A stretch of DNA of 48,361 nt from NCBI GenBank assembly GCA_964504595.1, contig CAZDEE010000011.1, positions 1-48,361 on the forward strand, in the 5' to 3' direction. This document shows, piece after piece, positions 41,718 to 48,361 of this stretch. Under the pieces are notes generated by a model. The model worked only from the letters and a program-made list of their open reading frames with translations, had not been told where the DNA came from and did no database searches. A program made the position numbers and the translations under genes. Each line of letters starts with the position of its first letter. Within the stretch, counting starts at the first letter, position 1. The stretch is from CAG-826 sp964504595. Its GTDB lineage: Bacteria > Bacillota_I > Bacilli_A > RFN20 > CAG-826.

Positions 41718-43256
41718 ATGAAAAAGAAATTATTTGCCGTTGCATTATCAGCATTAGTTCTTCCACTTACGTTTTCATTAACATCATGTGGAAATTCAGT
41801 TGAAAATGCAGGCGAAGCTTTTAAGTTATTAAGTATTGATGATTTAAAAGCAAAATCTTCAGAAGCATCCCCAATTAAAGTTGAATTTTGGCATTCTTTT
41901 GGTCACAACATATCCAATCAGTTAACGCCATTAATTGAGGAATTCGAAGAAGAAATGGCTGCCAAAAATATCTATATTGATGTTGTTACAAAACAAATCG
42001 GTGGTGGATATGATGGATTAAGAAGTCGTGTTAATCAAGGAACTAAATCAAATTCGATTCCAACAATGATTTTAGGTTATCCTGATCATTTTGCCGATTA
42101 CATTGGTTCAGGAATTCTTTTACCACTTGATGACTTTGTGAATTCAAGCGATAAAGAAAACATTGGATTTACTCAAGAAGAGATTGAAAATGACTTTGTC
42201 ACAACTTATTGGAATGAAAACCAATTAATTGGAAAAGATGGTAAAACAATTACAGCAGGTATACCATTTAACAAATCAACCGAAGTTATGTATTACAATG
42301 CTTCTGCTGTTGATCCAATTTTAGAAAAGAATGGTTGGTTAAAAGATGGACAATGGGTTAATCCAACATGGGATCAACTTTGGACCGTTTCTGCTGAATT
42401 AAGAGAAAAATCTTTAGATAAAACTCTTTCATGGAAATATAATGGTGCAACATATAACGTTTCTATTAAAACACCAAATCAATTCTATCCTGTTTATATC
42501 GATAGTAAAGCTAACTTCTTTATTACAACAGCACGTCAATGGGCAGCTGATTTAACTGCAGCTTCTCAAGTTTATACTAAGTTAGATTCAACCGGAAAAG
42601 GTATCGTTTGCTTTAATAACGAAACCACAAAGGCCGCTCAAAATTACTTCATTGAAAAAGCCAATGCTGGTTTATGGAATGTACCTGATAAAGTTAACCA
42701 AAGTTATGGTTCAAACTTAATGGTAAATAATGAAGCATTTATTTCTATTGGTTCAACCGCTGGTGTCAATAACAATGACTCAAGTAAATATGAAATGAAG
42801 GTTACAACGATTCCACAAAAATCTTATGATAATGGCGTTCAAGCAGTTATTCAACAAGGTACAAATGCTACAATTTTAACAAAAAATAGTAACAACTATA
42901 CTCGTTTAGCAGCTTGGTTGTTAATCCGTCATTTAACTTCTACAAATGTTACTGCTAGATTCTCAATGAACACTGGTTATTTACCTGTTAGAAATAGCGC
43001 AAGACAAACAGCTGAATTCAAAGAATTTATAGCGGATACAAATTCAATCTTTGGTGGCGCAACTGCACAAGCTGTTGTTGCAGCAGATGCTCAAGCAAAT
43101 TATTTCTATACAGATCCTGCGTTCTCTGGTTCTTCAATTGTCCGTGATGTAGTTGATACAATGGTACAAACTATTTACTGTCAAGGAAAAGAAGTTGGAG
43201 CCGCGATGGAAAGTGCATATTCTAAACTTAATGACTATAGACTTACATGTGAGTAA
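41718..43256 (+). CDS. ABC importer substrate-binding lipoprotein, family 1 (512 aa)
   Basis: Surface binding protein. Signal peptide with lipobox LTSC, then GNSVENAGEAF. The mature part has the family-1 pattern IKVEFWHSFG near the start, GYPDHFADYI, and a C-terminal ARFSMNTGYLPVRNSA segment typical of CUT1 binding proteins. AAAAGGAG and MKKKLF set the start at ATG 41718, 21 bases inside the open frame. It is larger than most sugar-binding proteins. Followed after 17 bases by the nuclease gene, which suggests a shared substrate class. Confidence 0.85.
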   Translation: MKKKLFAVALSALVLPLTFSLTSCGNSVENAGEAFKLLSIDDLKAKSSEASPIKVEFWHSFGHNISNQLTPLIEEFEEEMAAKNIYIDVVTKQIGGGYDGLRSRVNQGTKSNSIPTMILGYPDHFADYIGSGILLPLDDFVNSSDKENIGFTQEEIENDFVTTYWNENQLIGKDGKTITAGIPFNKSTEVMYYNASAVDPILEKNGWLKDGQWVNPTWDQLWTVSAELREKSLDKTLSWKYNGATYNVSIKTPNQFYPVYIDSKANFFITTARQWAADLTAASQVYTKLDSTGKGIVCFNNETTKAAQNYFIEKANAGLWNVPDKVNQSYGSNLMVNNEAFISIGSTAGVNNNDSSKYEMKVTTIPQKSYDNGVQAVIQQGTNATILTKNSNNYTRLAAWLLIRHLTSTNVTARFSMNTGYLPVRNSARQTAEFKEFIADTNSIFGGATAQAVVAADAQANYFYTDPAFSGSSIVRDVVDTMVQTIYCQGKEVGAAMESAYSKLNDYRLTCE

Positions 43257-43273
43257 TTTGGAGGTGCTAAATT

Positions 43274-44851
43274 ATGTATAAGGGATTAAAGAAAATTACT
43301 GCAATTTTAGCAACACTTATTACTATTTCAGGTTTAACTTCCTGTGGTGGAAGCAAAGAAGAAGAAATTATTGATAATGTGCCAAAAACATTTGACCATT
43401 ATTATTCTGATCGTGTTTCTTTCGCTAGTATGGGAATTACAATTTCTGAAGAAAATCATTTTATGGAAGATGGTGTCGCAAAATTAAAAATTAAATCAGT
43501 TACTGATGGTGACACAGCAATTTTCCATTTAAATGGAGAAAGTGATGACTGGACCAATCCATTAAGAAACCCACGTTCATATATAACCGTTCGTTTCCTT
43601 GCTATTGATACTCCTGAATCAACTTCTTCTATCGATCCTTGGGGCAAAAAAGCTTCCGCTTATGTTAAAGGATTGTTAGAAAATGCTGAAGGAATTATTG
43701 TAGACGCATCATCTATTGATACTTCTAATAAAGAAATTTATCCAGATGATGAAGCCAAATATCAACCAGGGGTAAGATTAGATAGTAATGGAACACGTTG
43801 GTTAGCTATGATTTGGTATTGTCCAGATGGTGGTGATCCAGATAATTATAATAATTATCGTTCTCTTCAATTAGATGTTATCGAAGAATGTTATTCATTC
43901 TACACTGGTAATATTGGTGAGACAAATTATTGTTACTATGCTGATAAGAAAAATGAACCAAAATTATATAGTCGTTATGAAGATGTTTATGGTTCATTAA
44001 AATTAAGTGATATTTTATTTGAAGCTGATTTACGTATGAGTAAATTACAACAACGTTATACTGGCGCTCAAACAGATCCAAATTACGACTATTCTAAAAC
44101 TCCTTATAAATGTGAAAATCGTAAAGAATCTATTAAAGATGCTTACGATCACTGGGATGAATACTGTGATCAAGGTAAATTTATTGCTTTAACTGGTGTT
44201 ATTACAGCTTTTATTGGTAATAATTTCTACTTTGAAGATAGTGTGGGTACATCATTATATGTATATATGGGAATTAACGGAAAATCAATTGGTGATTTAT
44301 TCTCTGTAGGAGATACAATTGAAATTCGTGGACGTCTTGCAGTCTATGGTGGACAAAAACAAATGTCTGACATAGTTTGGAAGAAAGAAACATTTACAAA
44401 AATAACTGATGAGGCAGATGTTATTTCAATGCCTGCTCCAATTGAATTAACTCCAAGTAATTTTGATGCAAAATACTTAGATAGTATTCTTGGAAGATTA
44501 GTTAATGTCAAAGGAATGTCCGCAACGACATTAGGAAGCCAAAGTAAAGATAAATCTTTCACACTTAACACAAGTGATAAAGTTACATATTATGATGAAA
44601 ATGATAAGCCATTCTTTGCTTCTAACTATGGCAAAATGGGAATTCGTGTTAATGGAACTTTAGCACCTGAATATTCATATGATGAATTCAATCAATTTAA
44701 AAATAAAACAGTCGATGCTTATGGAATAATGGGCGTCTATAGTGAAATGGATCTTCAAGCTGAAGAAAATTTACCATCATATCAAATCGTTTTAGGAAAT
44801 AGACCATTTGATGCTGAAGGCAATTTAAGCTATGACATTACCATTGCATAA
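43274..44851 (+). CDS. staphylococcal-nuclease/OB-fold lipoprotein (525 aa)
   Basis: Predicted surface nuclease. Signal peptide with lipobox LTSC. SNase domain about 68-260: DGDT (D78, D80), VRFLAIDTPE (R107, D112, T113, E115) and RWLAMIW (R175) correspond to Asp21, Arg35, Asp40, Thr41, Glu43 and Arg87 of micrococcal nuclease, so all catalytic and calcium residues are present. The SNase core is longer than usual because of inserts. An OB-fold-like domain follows (about 300-370, GVITAFIGNNFYFEDSVG...GDTIEIRG) and a second similar stretch at about 395-490. GGAGGT precedes the ATG. It is 17 bases downstream of the binding-protein gene. Confidence 0.85.
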   Translation: MYKGLKKITAILATLITISGLTSCGGSKEEEIIDNVPKTFDHYYSDRVSFASMGITISEENHFMEDGVAKLKIKSVTDGDTAIFHLNGESDDWTNPLRNPRSYITVRFLAIDTPESTSSIDPWGKKASAYVKGLLENAEGIIVDASSIDTSNKEIYPDDEAKYQPGVRLDSNGTRWLAMIWYCPDGGDPDNYNNYRSLQLDVIEECYSFYTGNIGETNYCYYADKKNEPKLYSRYEDVYGSLKLSDILFEADLRMSKLQQRYTGAQTDPNYDYSKTPYKCENRKESIKDAYDHWDEYCDQGKFIALTGVITAFIGNNFYFEDSVGTSLYVYMGINGKSIGDLFSVGDTIEIRGRLAVYGGQKQMSDIVWKKETFTKITDEADVISMPAPIELTPSNFDAKYLDSILGRLVNVKGMSATTLGSQSKDKSFTLNTSDKVTYYDENDKPFFASNYGKMGIRVNGTLAPEYSYDEFNQFKNKTVDAYGIMGVYSEMDLQAEENLPSYQIVLGNRPFDAEGNLSYDITIA

Positions 44852-44875
44852 TAAAAAAAAAGGAAGGAATTAAAA

Positions 44876-45886
44876 ATGAAGAATTTTACAAAAGTTTTAC
44901 TTACCGTTGTTACAGCATTTGGATTAGCAGCGTGTGGAGGATCAAAGGTAGATCCAAATGAAGAAATTGTTGATACTGCTTTATCTAATTTAAGTATTGC
45001 TAGCGAAGTTGAAGGTAATTTTAACTTAACAACCAACGGAGTTGGAGGAGTTACTATTGCTTGGGCTTCTGATAATGATGCTATTAAAGTTGATGGTAGT
45101 AAGGCCGTTGTTACTCAATCAACAGAATCTGATATTGATGTTAAATTAACAGCAACTGCAACAAAAGATACTTTCACTAAAACAAGAAATTTTGATGTTA
45201 AGGTTAAAATGAAAGTTATTTCAACAGAATATATTACAATTAGTGAAGTCTTAAGTAGTGCAGTTGGTACAGCAGTTACAACTCGTGGTGTTGTTACTCA
45301 AATCATCCATGCGAATTCAAGTTCCGCTGATGCTACTGCTTTCTATCTTTTTGATGGAAGTGCCGCAATTTATGTTTATGGATCAAACTCTGCAAAAAAA
45401 GTTAAACGTGGACAAGACATTATTATTACTGGTGAGACTTCAGGATATTTTAAAGGTTCAACACTTGATAGAGTTACTCAATTAGCAAAACCAGATGAAG
45501 GCTCAATAGTTGTCATTAATGAAAACGCAAATGCTCCAACTGTTGATAAATCAAAATTTGAAACCAAAACAGTTGCTGGTATTTCAGCCGATATTGCTAA
45601 TAAGGAAAATTATGCGGGTAAAGCCTATATCTTAGAAGATGTTCGTATCAATTATTATGATGCTGGTACATACATTAGTATGTCAGTTCTTGATTGGTCA
45701 GAAAATCCAAATTATAGTAGTGATCCTGCAATGAATTTATATTCTGGTGGCAATAATAAATGTGCAGAATATTCATGGTTATCAGATAACTATGATAAAA
45801 AAGTTGATGTTATCTTTATTATCGAAGGAACAAATAGTAAAGGAACAAAATTCAGAGGCGCCATCATGGCAGTCTTAGCTGAATAA
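44876..45886 (+). CDS. Ig-like/OB-fold lipoprotein (336 aa)
   Basis: Lipoprotein with lipobox LAAC. Residues about 30-115 look like the atypical bacterial Ig-like domain (VTIAWASDNDAIKVDG...DVKLTATATKD). About 120-195 resemble the OB-fold of the preceding nuclease (TTRGVVTQIIHANSSS...FYLFDGSAAIYVYG...RGQDIIITGE). No catalytic motif is seen, so a nucleic-acid- or ligand-binding accessory is likely. AAGGAAGGAA precedes the ATG; the gene ends the operon at a strong terminator. Confidence 0.72.
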   Translation: MKNFTKVLLTVVTAFGLAACGGSKVDPNEEIVDTALSNLSIASEVEGNFNLTTNGVGGVTIAWASDNDAIKVDGSKAVVTQSTESDIDVKLTATATKDTFTKTRNFDVKVKMKVISTEYITISEVLSSAVGTAVTTRGVVTQIIHANSSSADATAFYLFDGSAAIYVYGSNSAKKVKRGQDIIITGETSGYFKGSTLDRVTQLAKPDEGSIVVINENANAPTVDKSKFETKTVAGISADIANKENYAGKAYILEDVRINYYDAGTYISMSVLDWSENPNYSSDPAMNLYSGGNNKCAEYSWLSDNYDKKVDVIFIIEGTNSKGTKFRGAIMAVLAE

Positions 45887-45906
45887 TTACTATTAAAAGT
45901 TTTATG

Positions 45907-45935
45907 AGTGAGGAAATTATTTCCTCACTTTTTTA
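45907..45935 (+). terminator. intrinsic terminator of the importer/nuclease operon
   Basis: AGTGAGGAAA (45907-45916) pairs with TTTCCTCACT (45920-45929), then T run. Confidence 0.88.
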
Positions 45936-45948
45936 TTGCATTAAAATA

Positions 45949-45957
45949 TGATAAAAT
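45949..45957 (+). promoter_or_regulatory. extended -10 promoter of the MBL lipoprotein gene
   Basis: TGATAAAAT, 20 bases before the ATG; the -35 is not recognisable. Confidence 0.4.
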
Positions 45958-45977
45958 ATCCCTTGATGAGGTAGATT

Positions 45978-47990
45978 ATGAAAAAAAGTATAAAAAGTTT
46001 ATTTAATTTCTTATTTATAGCACTTATTATGACATCATGTGATTTGAATGGATTAATTGGTGGAAATAATGCAGAATTGTTTGAAAAATATGAAACTGCG
46101 ACTGAATTAGTATGTAGAGAAATTTCATCAGTTGATGGAAAATCATTAGTAGATAAGTCAACATATTTTGAAGTTATTAATGATGAGATTTATGGTTATT
46201 CAGAATATACAATTAATAATACTAATATATCAAAGGAAATTAGTAATGTTAAAGAGTATATTGATGGAGAAGATATTTGTTTTTCATACAATAATTCTTT
46301 TGCTGAAACAAAGCTTGAATCTAATAGCGTTATTAATTTTATAGGATTGGATTCAATTTTTAAATCCGCTAAAAAGAAGCCTATAAGTAATAGTATTATA
46401 TCGGGACAAATAGATGCTTCTAATTGTATAGGGTTAGTAAAATCATTTTTAATGAATACAGGTAATTTTAAAGATAATCCATCTAATTTTACATTTAATA
46501 GTACAATTTCATATTCTATCTTTATTAATGAACAAGATAATTCTATTGAACTCATAAATCTTGATTTATCATCTTGTGCTAAGTTAAAAAATAGTAGTGT
46601 ATCAGAATTTAAAACTTTTATTGAGTTTGATTTAAATACTGATGTCAGCGGAATTATAGCAAGTAATCCATATCCAACAGATAAAGGAAATAGTGATATA
46701 TCAAAAGAAAAAAATATAAAAGAAAAAGGCTTAGAATTCATTAAAGATTGTTATGAAGATGTACGTTATGTTAATAATGATTTATATTTTTATACAAATA
46801 CAATTGTTTCGCCAAAATTATCATTTACATATAAATCAAGCAATCCTAATGTTATTGGTGATGATGGAAAGTATTATGAAGTTGATAAAGATGTAGCTGT
46901 GACAATAACTGTTACTTTATTATATTCATCTAAAGAATATAACAATTATAGCTTTTCATTTTTAGCAATTCCGGTAGTTGAATCTAGCGGAGAACTAGGA
47001 ACGATAGCGAATCCTTTATATAAAGGAAGAAAAGAAATTAATAATGTTGAAATTCATTTTATTGAAATGCATCAACAATACGGAGATTCGGTTTATATCA
47101 AAGCCGGAGATTTTGATATGTTAATCGATGCAGGACAAGTTAATGATGGTGGATATGTTAATGATGTTTTACGTCGTAATGTTAGTGATGGTAAGTTAGA
47201 ATGTGTTATTGCAACCCACGCTCACGGAGATCATATAGGTGGAATGCTTACCGCTTTATCAACAATAAAAAATATTACTTACGCTGTTGATTATGGCTAT
47301 CAAAGAAGCGATTACTCCGTCGTTCAAAGTGTTAGAAATAAGTTTGAACAAGCAGAGAAATACGCACCTATTACCGATTGTATTAATGGCTTAAATGGAG
47401 CAAAAAAAGTTTTATATATTACAAAAGATTTTTATATTACATTTTTAGAAACAGGCTATTATGAGGAGCCTAGTGTTATTATAAATAATAGCGATTTTAA
47501 TTTTAATTTGACTTCTGTGGCCTTAATATTGACGTTTAAAAATCAAAATTATTATTTTGCAGGAGATTTAGAAACTGAAGCAGAAAATAGATTGGTTAAT
47601 AATAATCAAGTTTTTAAAGTTGATTTAGCTAAAGCCTCTCATCATGGTTCTTCTACTTCTAATTCAAATAATATATTAAAAGTATTAAAACCTTCAGCGA
47701 TTGTTGTAACAACAGCTTTAGTTAAAAGAGGCGATGAAAAGAATAATGCTGCATCTCAATATCATCCTAATGGTAATGTTCTTTCTAGAATGTTAGGTTA
47801 CTCAAAAGTATATGTTAATTTTACAACAGGAACTTTAAAGGTCACATGTGATGGAAATAATGAAATGAATTTTGCTGGAGAAGGTCCAGTTTCTCCTTAT
47901 TACATGTATGGAAGTGCTGTTACTGGTGAAGAAAATATGGAATTTAGATACACCAAGTATGCTCAACAGTATTATAGAAAATATATTTAA
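45978..47990 (+). CDS. ComEC-like metallo-beta-lactamase-fold lipoprotein (670 aa)
   Basis: Surface lipoprotein (lipobox MTSC). The first 240 residues are not recognised; about 255-340 look Ig-like (LSFTYKSSNPNVIGDDG...AVTITVTLL). The C-terminal 300 residues are an MBL-fold hydrolase of the ComEC/Rec2 group: IEMHQQYGDSVYIKAG, LIDAG, THAHGDH (H414, H416, D418, H419), YYFAGDLE and SHHGSS (H555, H556). In ComEC this domain is a nuclease acting during DNA uptake; here it is free of the membrane channel and anchored outside. Nuclease activity is inferred. GAGGT precedes the ATG. It follows the nuclease operon in the same direction but has its own promoter. Confidence 0.8.
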   Translation: MKKSIKSLFNFLFIALIMTSCDLNGLIGGNNAELFEKYETATELVCREISSVDGKSLVDKSTYFEVINDEIYGYSEYTINNTNISKEISNVKEYIDGEDICFSYNNSFAETKLESNSVINFIGLDSIFKSAKKKPISNSIISGQIDASNCIGLVKSFLMNTGNFKDNPSNFTFNSTISYSIFINEQDNSIELINLDLSSCAKLKNSSVSEFKTFIEFDLNTDVSGIIASNPYPTDKGNSDISKEKNIKEKGLEFIKDCYEDVRYVNNDLYFYTNTIVSPKLSFTYKSSNPNVIGDDGKYYEVDKDVAVTITVTLLYSSKEYNNYSFSFLAIPVVESSGELGTIANPLYKGRKEINNVEIHFIEMHQQYGDSVYIKAGDFDMLIDAGQVNDGGYVNDVLRRNVSDGKLECVIATHAHGDHIGGMLTALSTIKNITYAVDYGYQRSDYSVVQSVRNKFEQAEKYAPITDCINGLNGAKKVLYITKDFYITFLETGYYEEPSVIINNSDFNFNLTSVALILTFKNQNYYFAGDLETEAENRLVNNNQVFKVDLAKASHHGSSTSNSNNILKVLKPSAIVVTTALVKRGDEKNNAASQYHPNGNVLSRMLGYSKVYVNFTTGTLKVTCDGNNEMNFAGEGPVSPYYMYGSAVTGEENMEFRYTKYAQQYYRKYI

Positions 47991-48032
47991 ATAAAATAGG
48001 GATATCAGTTTAAAGTTTAAGCTTAAATATTT

Positions 48033-48121
48033 AATGAAAATAGGTTAATTGAAAAAGTAAAATTTATTCGCACAAACTTATTGTTGCATTTACTTTTTCA
48101 ATTAACGATTCAATGAAAATA
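48033..48121. repeat. 18-bp inverted repeat flanked by 10-bp direct repeats
   Basis: GTTAATTGAAAAAGTAAA (48044-48061) is perfectly repeated in inverted orientation at 48089-48106 with a 27-base loop. AATGAAAATA stands on both sides (48033-48042 and 48112-48121). No T run follows, so it is not an ordinary terminator. It could be a small MITE-like insertion with a target duplication or an RNA processing hairpin. Confidence 0.6.
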
Positions 48122-48142
48122 AGATAAAAAAATTAAAAATTC

Positions 48143-48171
48143 TTGTAAAAAATGGCATATCGTGATACTAT
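48143..48171 (+). promoter_or_regulatory. promoter of tRNA-Lys
   Basis: TTGTAA (48143-48148), 17-base spacer, TACTAT (48166-48171), 13 bases before the mature tRNA. Confidence 0.7.
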
Positions 48172-48183
48172 ATATGGGCACTA

Positions 48184-48259
48184 GGACCATTAGCTCAGCT
48201 GGTAGAGCAATTGACTCTTAATCAATGGGTCACAGGTTCGAATCCTGTATGGTTCACCA
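48184..48259 (+). tRNA. tRNA-Lys (anticodon CTT)
   Basis: 76 bases with encoded CCA. Acceptor GGACCAT/ATGGTTC (one G-T pair), D-arm GCTC/GAGC with AGCTGGTA, anticodon stem ATTGA/TCAAT with loop CTCTTAA (anticodon CTT, reads AAG), variable GGGTC, T-arm ACAGG/CCTGT with TTCGAAT. All arms pair. Confidence 0.96.
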
Positions 48260-48271
48260 TTTTTAAAATTT

Positions 48272-48293
48272 CCGCAGTTACTGCGGTTTTTTT
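48272..48293 (+). terminator. intrinsic terminator of tRNA-Lys
   Basis: CCGCAG-TTA-CTGCGG (48272-48286) followed by seven T. Confidence 0.9.
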
Positions 48294-48361
48294 ATGTCAT
48301 TTTGCTCTGTTTAAGGATGAACAATAGGCATCAATATGGTAATTATAATAATAGTTAATAA

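Noticed and set aside
46196..46741. 181-aa minus-strand frame in the MBL lipoprotein gene
   Set aside because: It is a shadow of the plus-strand coding sequence, whose lipobox and reading frame are clear.
48044..48106. Terminator of the MBL lipoprotein gene
   Set aside because: The hairpin is strong but no T run follows on either side, so I list it as a repeat.
1..48361. CRISPR arrays, transposases, integrases or phage genes
   Set aside because: I looked for spaced direct repeats and mobile-element proteins on both strands and found none.

Overview
The window is a low-GC, AT-rich chromosomal segment of a Firmicutes/Tenericutes-type bacterium. Evidence for this is strong AGGAGG ribosome-binding sites, TTGACA/TATAAT promoters with 17-bp spacers, many intrinsic terminators, and the order secE-nusG-rplK-rplA-rplJ-rplL-ybxB-rpoB-rpoC-rpsL-rpsG-fusA-tuf. 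Two features point towards the Mollicutes side of Bacilli: ribosomal protein L11 has a shortened N-terminal proline loop, and RpoB has Asn where rifampicin-sensitive bacteria have His526 (E. coli numbering). TGA is nevertheless a stop codon (used once, in the gene ending at 37792) and Trp is TGG, so this is not a code-4 Mycoplasma or Spiroplasma. An uncultured Acholeplasma/Izemoplasma/RF39-like or Erysipelotrichia-like Bacilli lineage fits best; this placement is inference.

Layout. 1-1254: a small hypothetical gene, divergent from rpmG-secE-nusG. 1259-3800: a metal-sensor/metal-efflux operon (SmtB/CzrA-like repressor plus Zn/Cd/Pb P1B-ATPase) with two operator palindromes. 3838-8102: a MarR repressor and a heterodimeric ABC multidrug exporter, each preceded by the same CTAAC-N3-GTTAG operator. 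8106-10206 (minus strand): KtrAB potassium uptake. 10258-20760: rplKA, rplJL, ybxB, rpoBC with an L11 leader, an L1-operator-like element, an L10 leader and terminators. 20842-30695: accessory block with two tandem M6 metalloprotease lipoproteins, an unknown membrane protein, a binding protein/fused permease/ATPase importer behind a structured 5' UTR with a perfect CcpA cre site, and an RDD-family protein on the minus strand. 30871-35367: str operon (rpsL, rpsG, fusA, tuf) with a folded leader. 35405-38274: a LysM protein (minus) and an operon of two RDD proteins, a 43-aa membrane microprotein and a hypothetical protein. 38360-47990: CUT1-type ABC importer (ATPase, two permeases, binding lipoprotein) followed by three surface lipoproteins: a staphylococcal-nuclease/OB-fold protein, an Ig-like/OB-fold protein and a ComEC-like metallo-beta-lactamase protein. 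48184-48293: tRNA-Lys(CTT) and its terminator.

How the genes work together. The transcription/translation superoperon has been opened at two places (nusG|rplK and rpoC|rpsL) and filled with transport, resistance and surface-hydrolase modules; each housekeeping block has its own promoter, leader RNA and terminator. The most interesting module is 38426-47990. It looks like an extracellular nucleic-acid scavenging locus: nuclease lipoproteins on the cell surface would degrade DNA or RNA and the adjoining ABC importer would take up the products. The gene pairing (UgpC-type ATPase, two permeases, SNase lipoprotein) recalls the nuclease/ABC clusters of mycoplasmas, here extended with OB-fold and ComEC-type MBL lipoproteins. 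That role is inferred from domains and neighbourhood, not shown.
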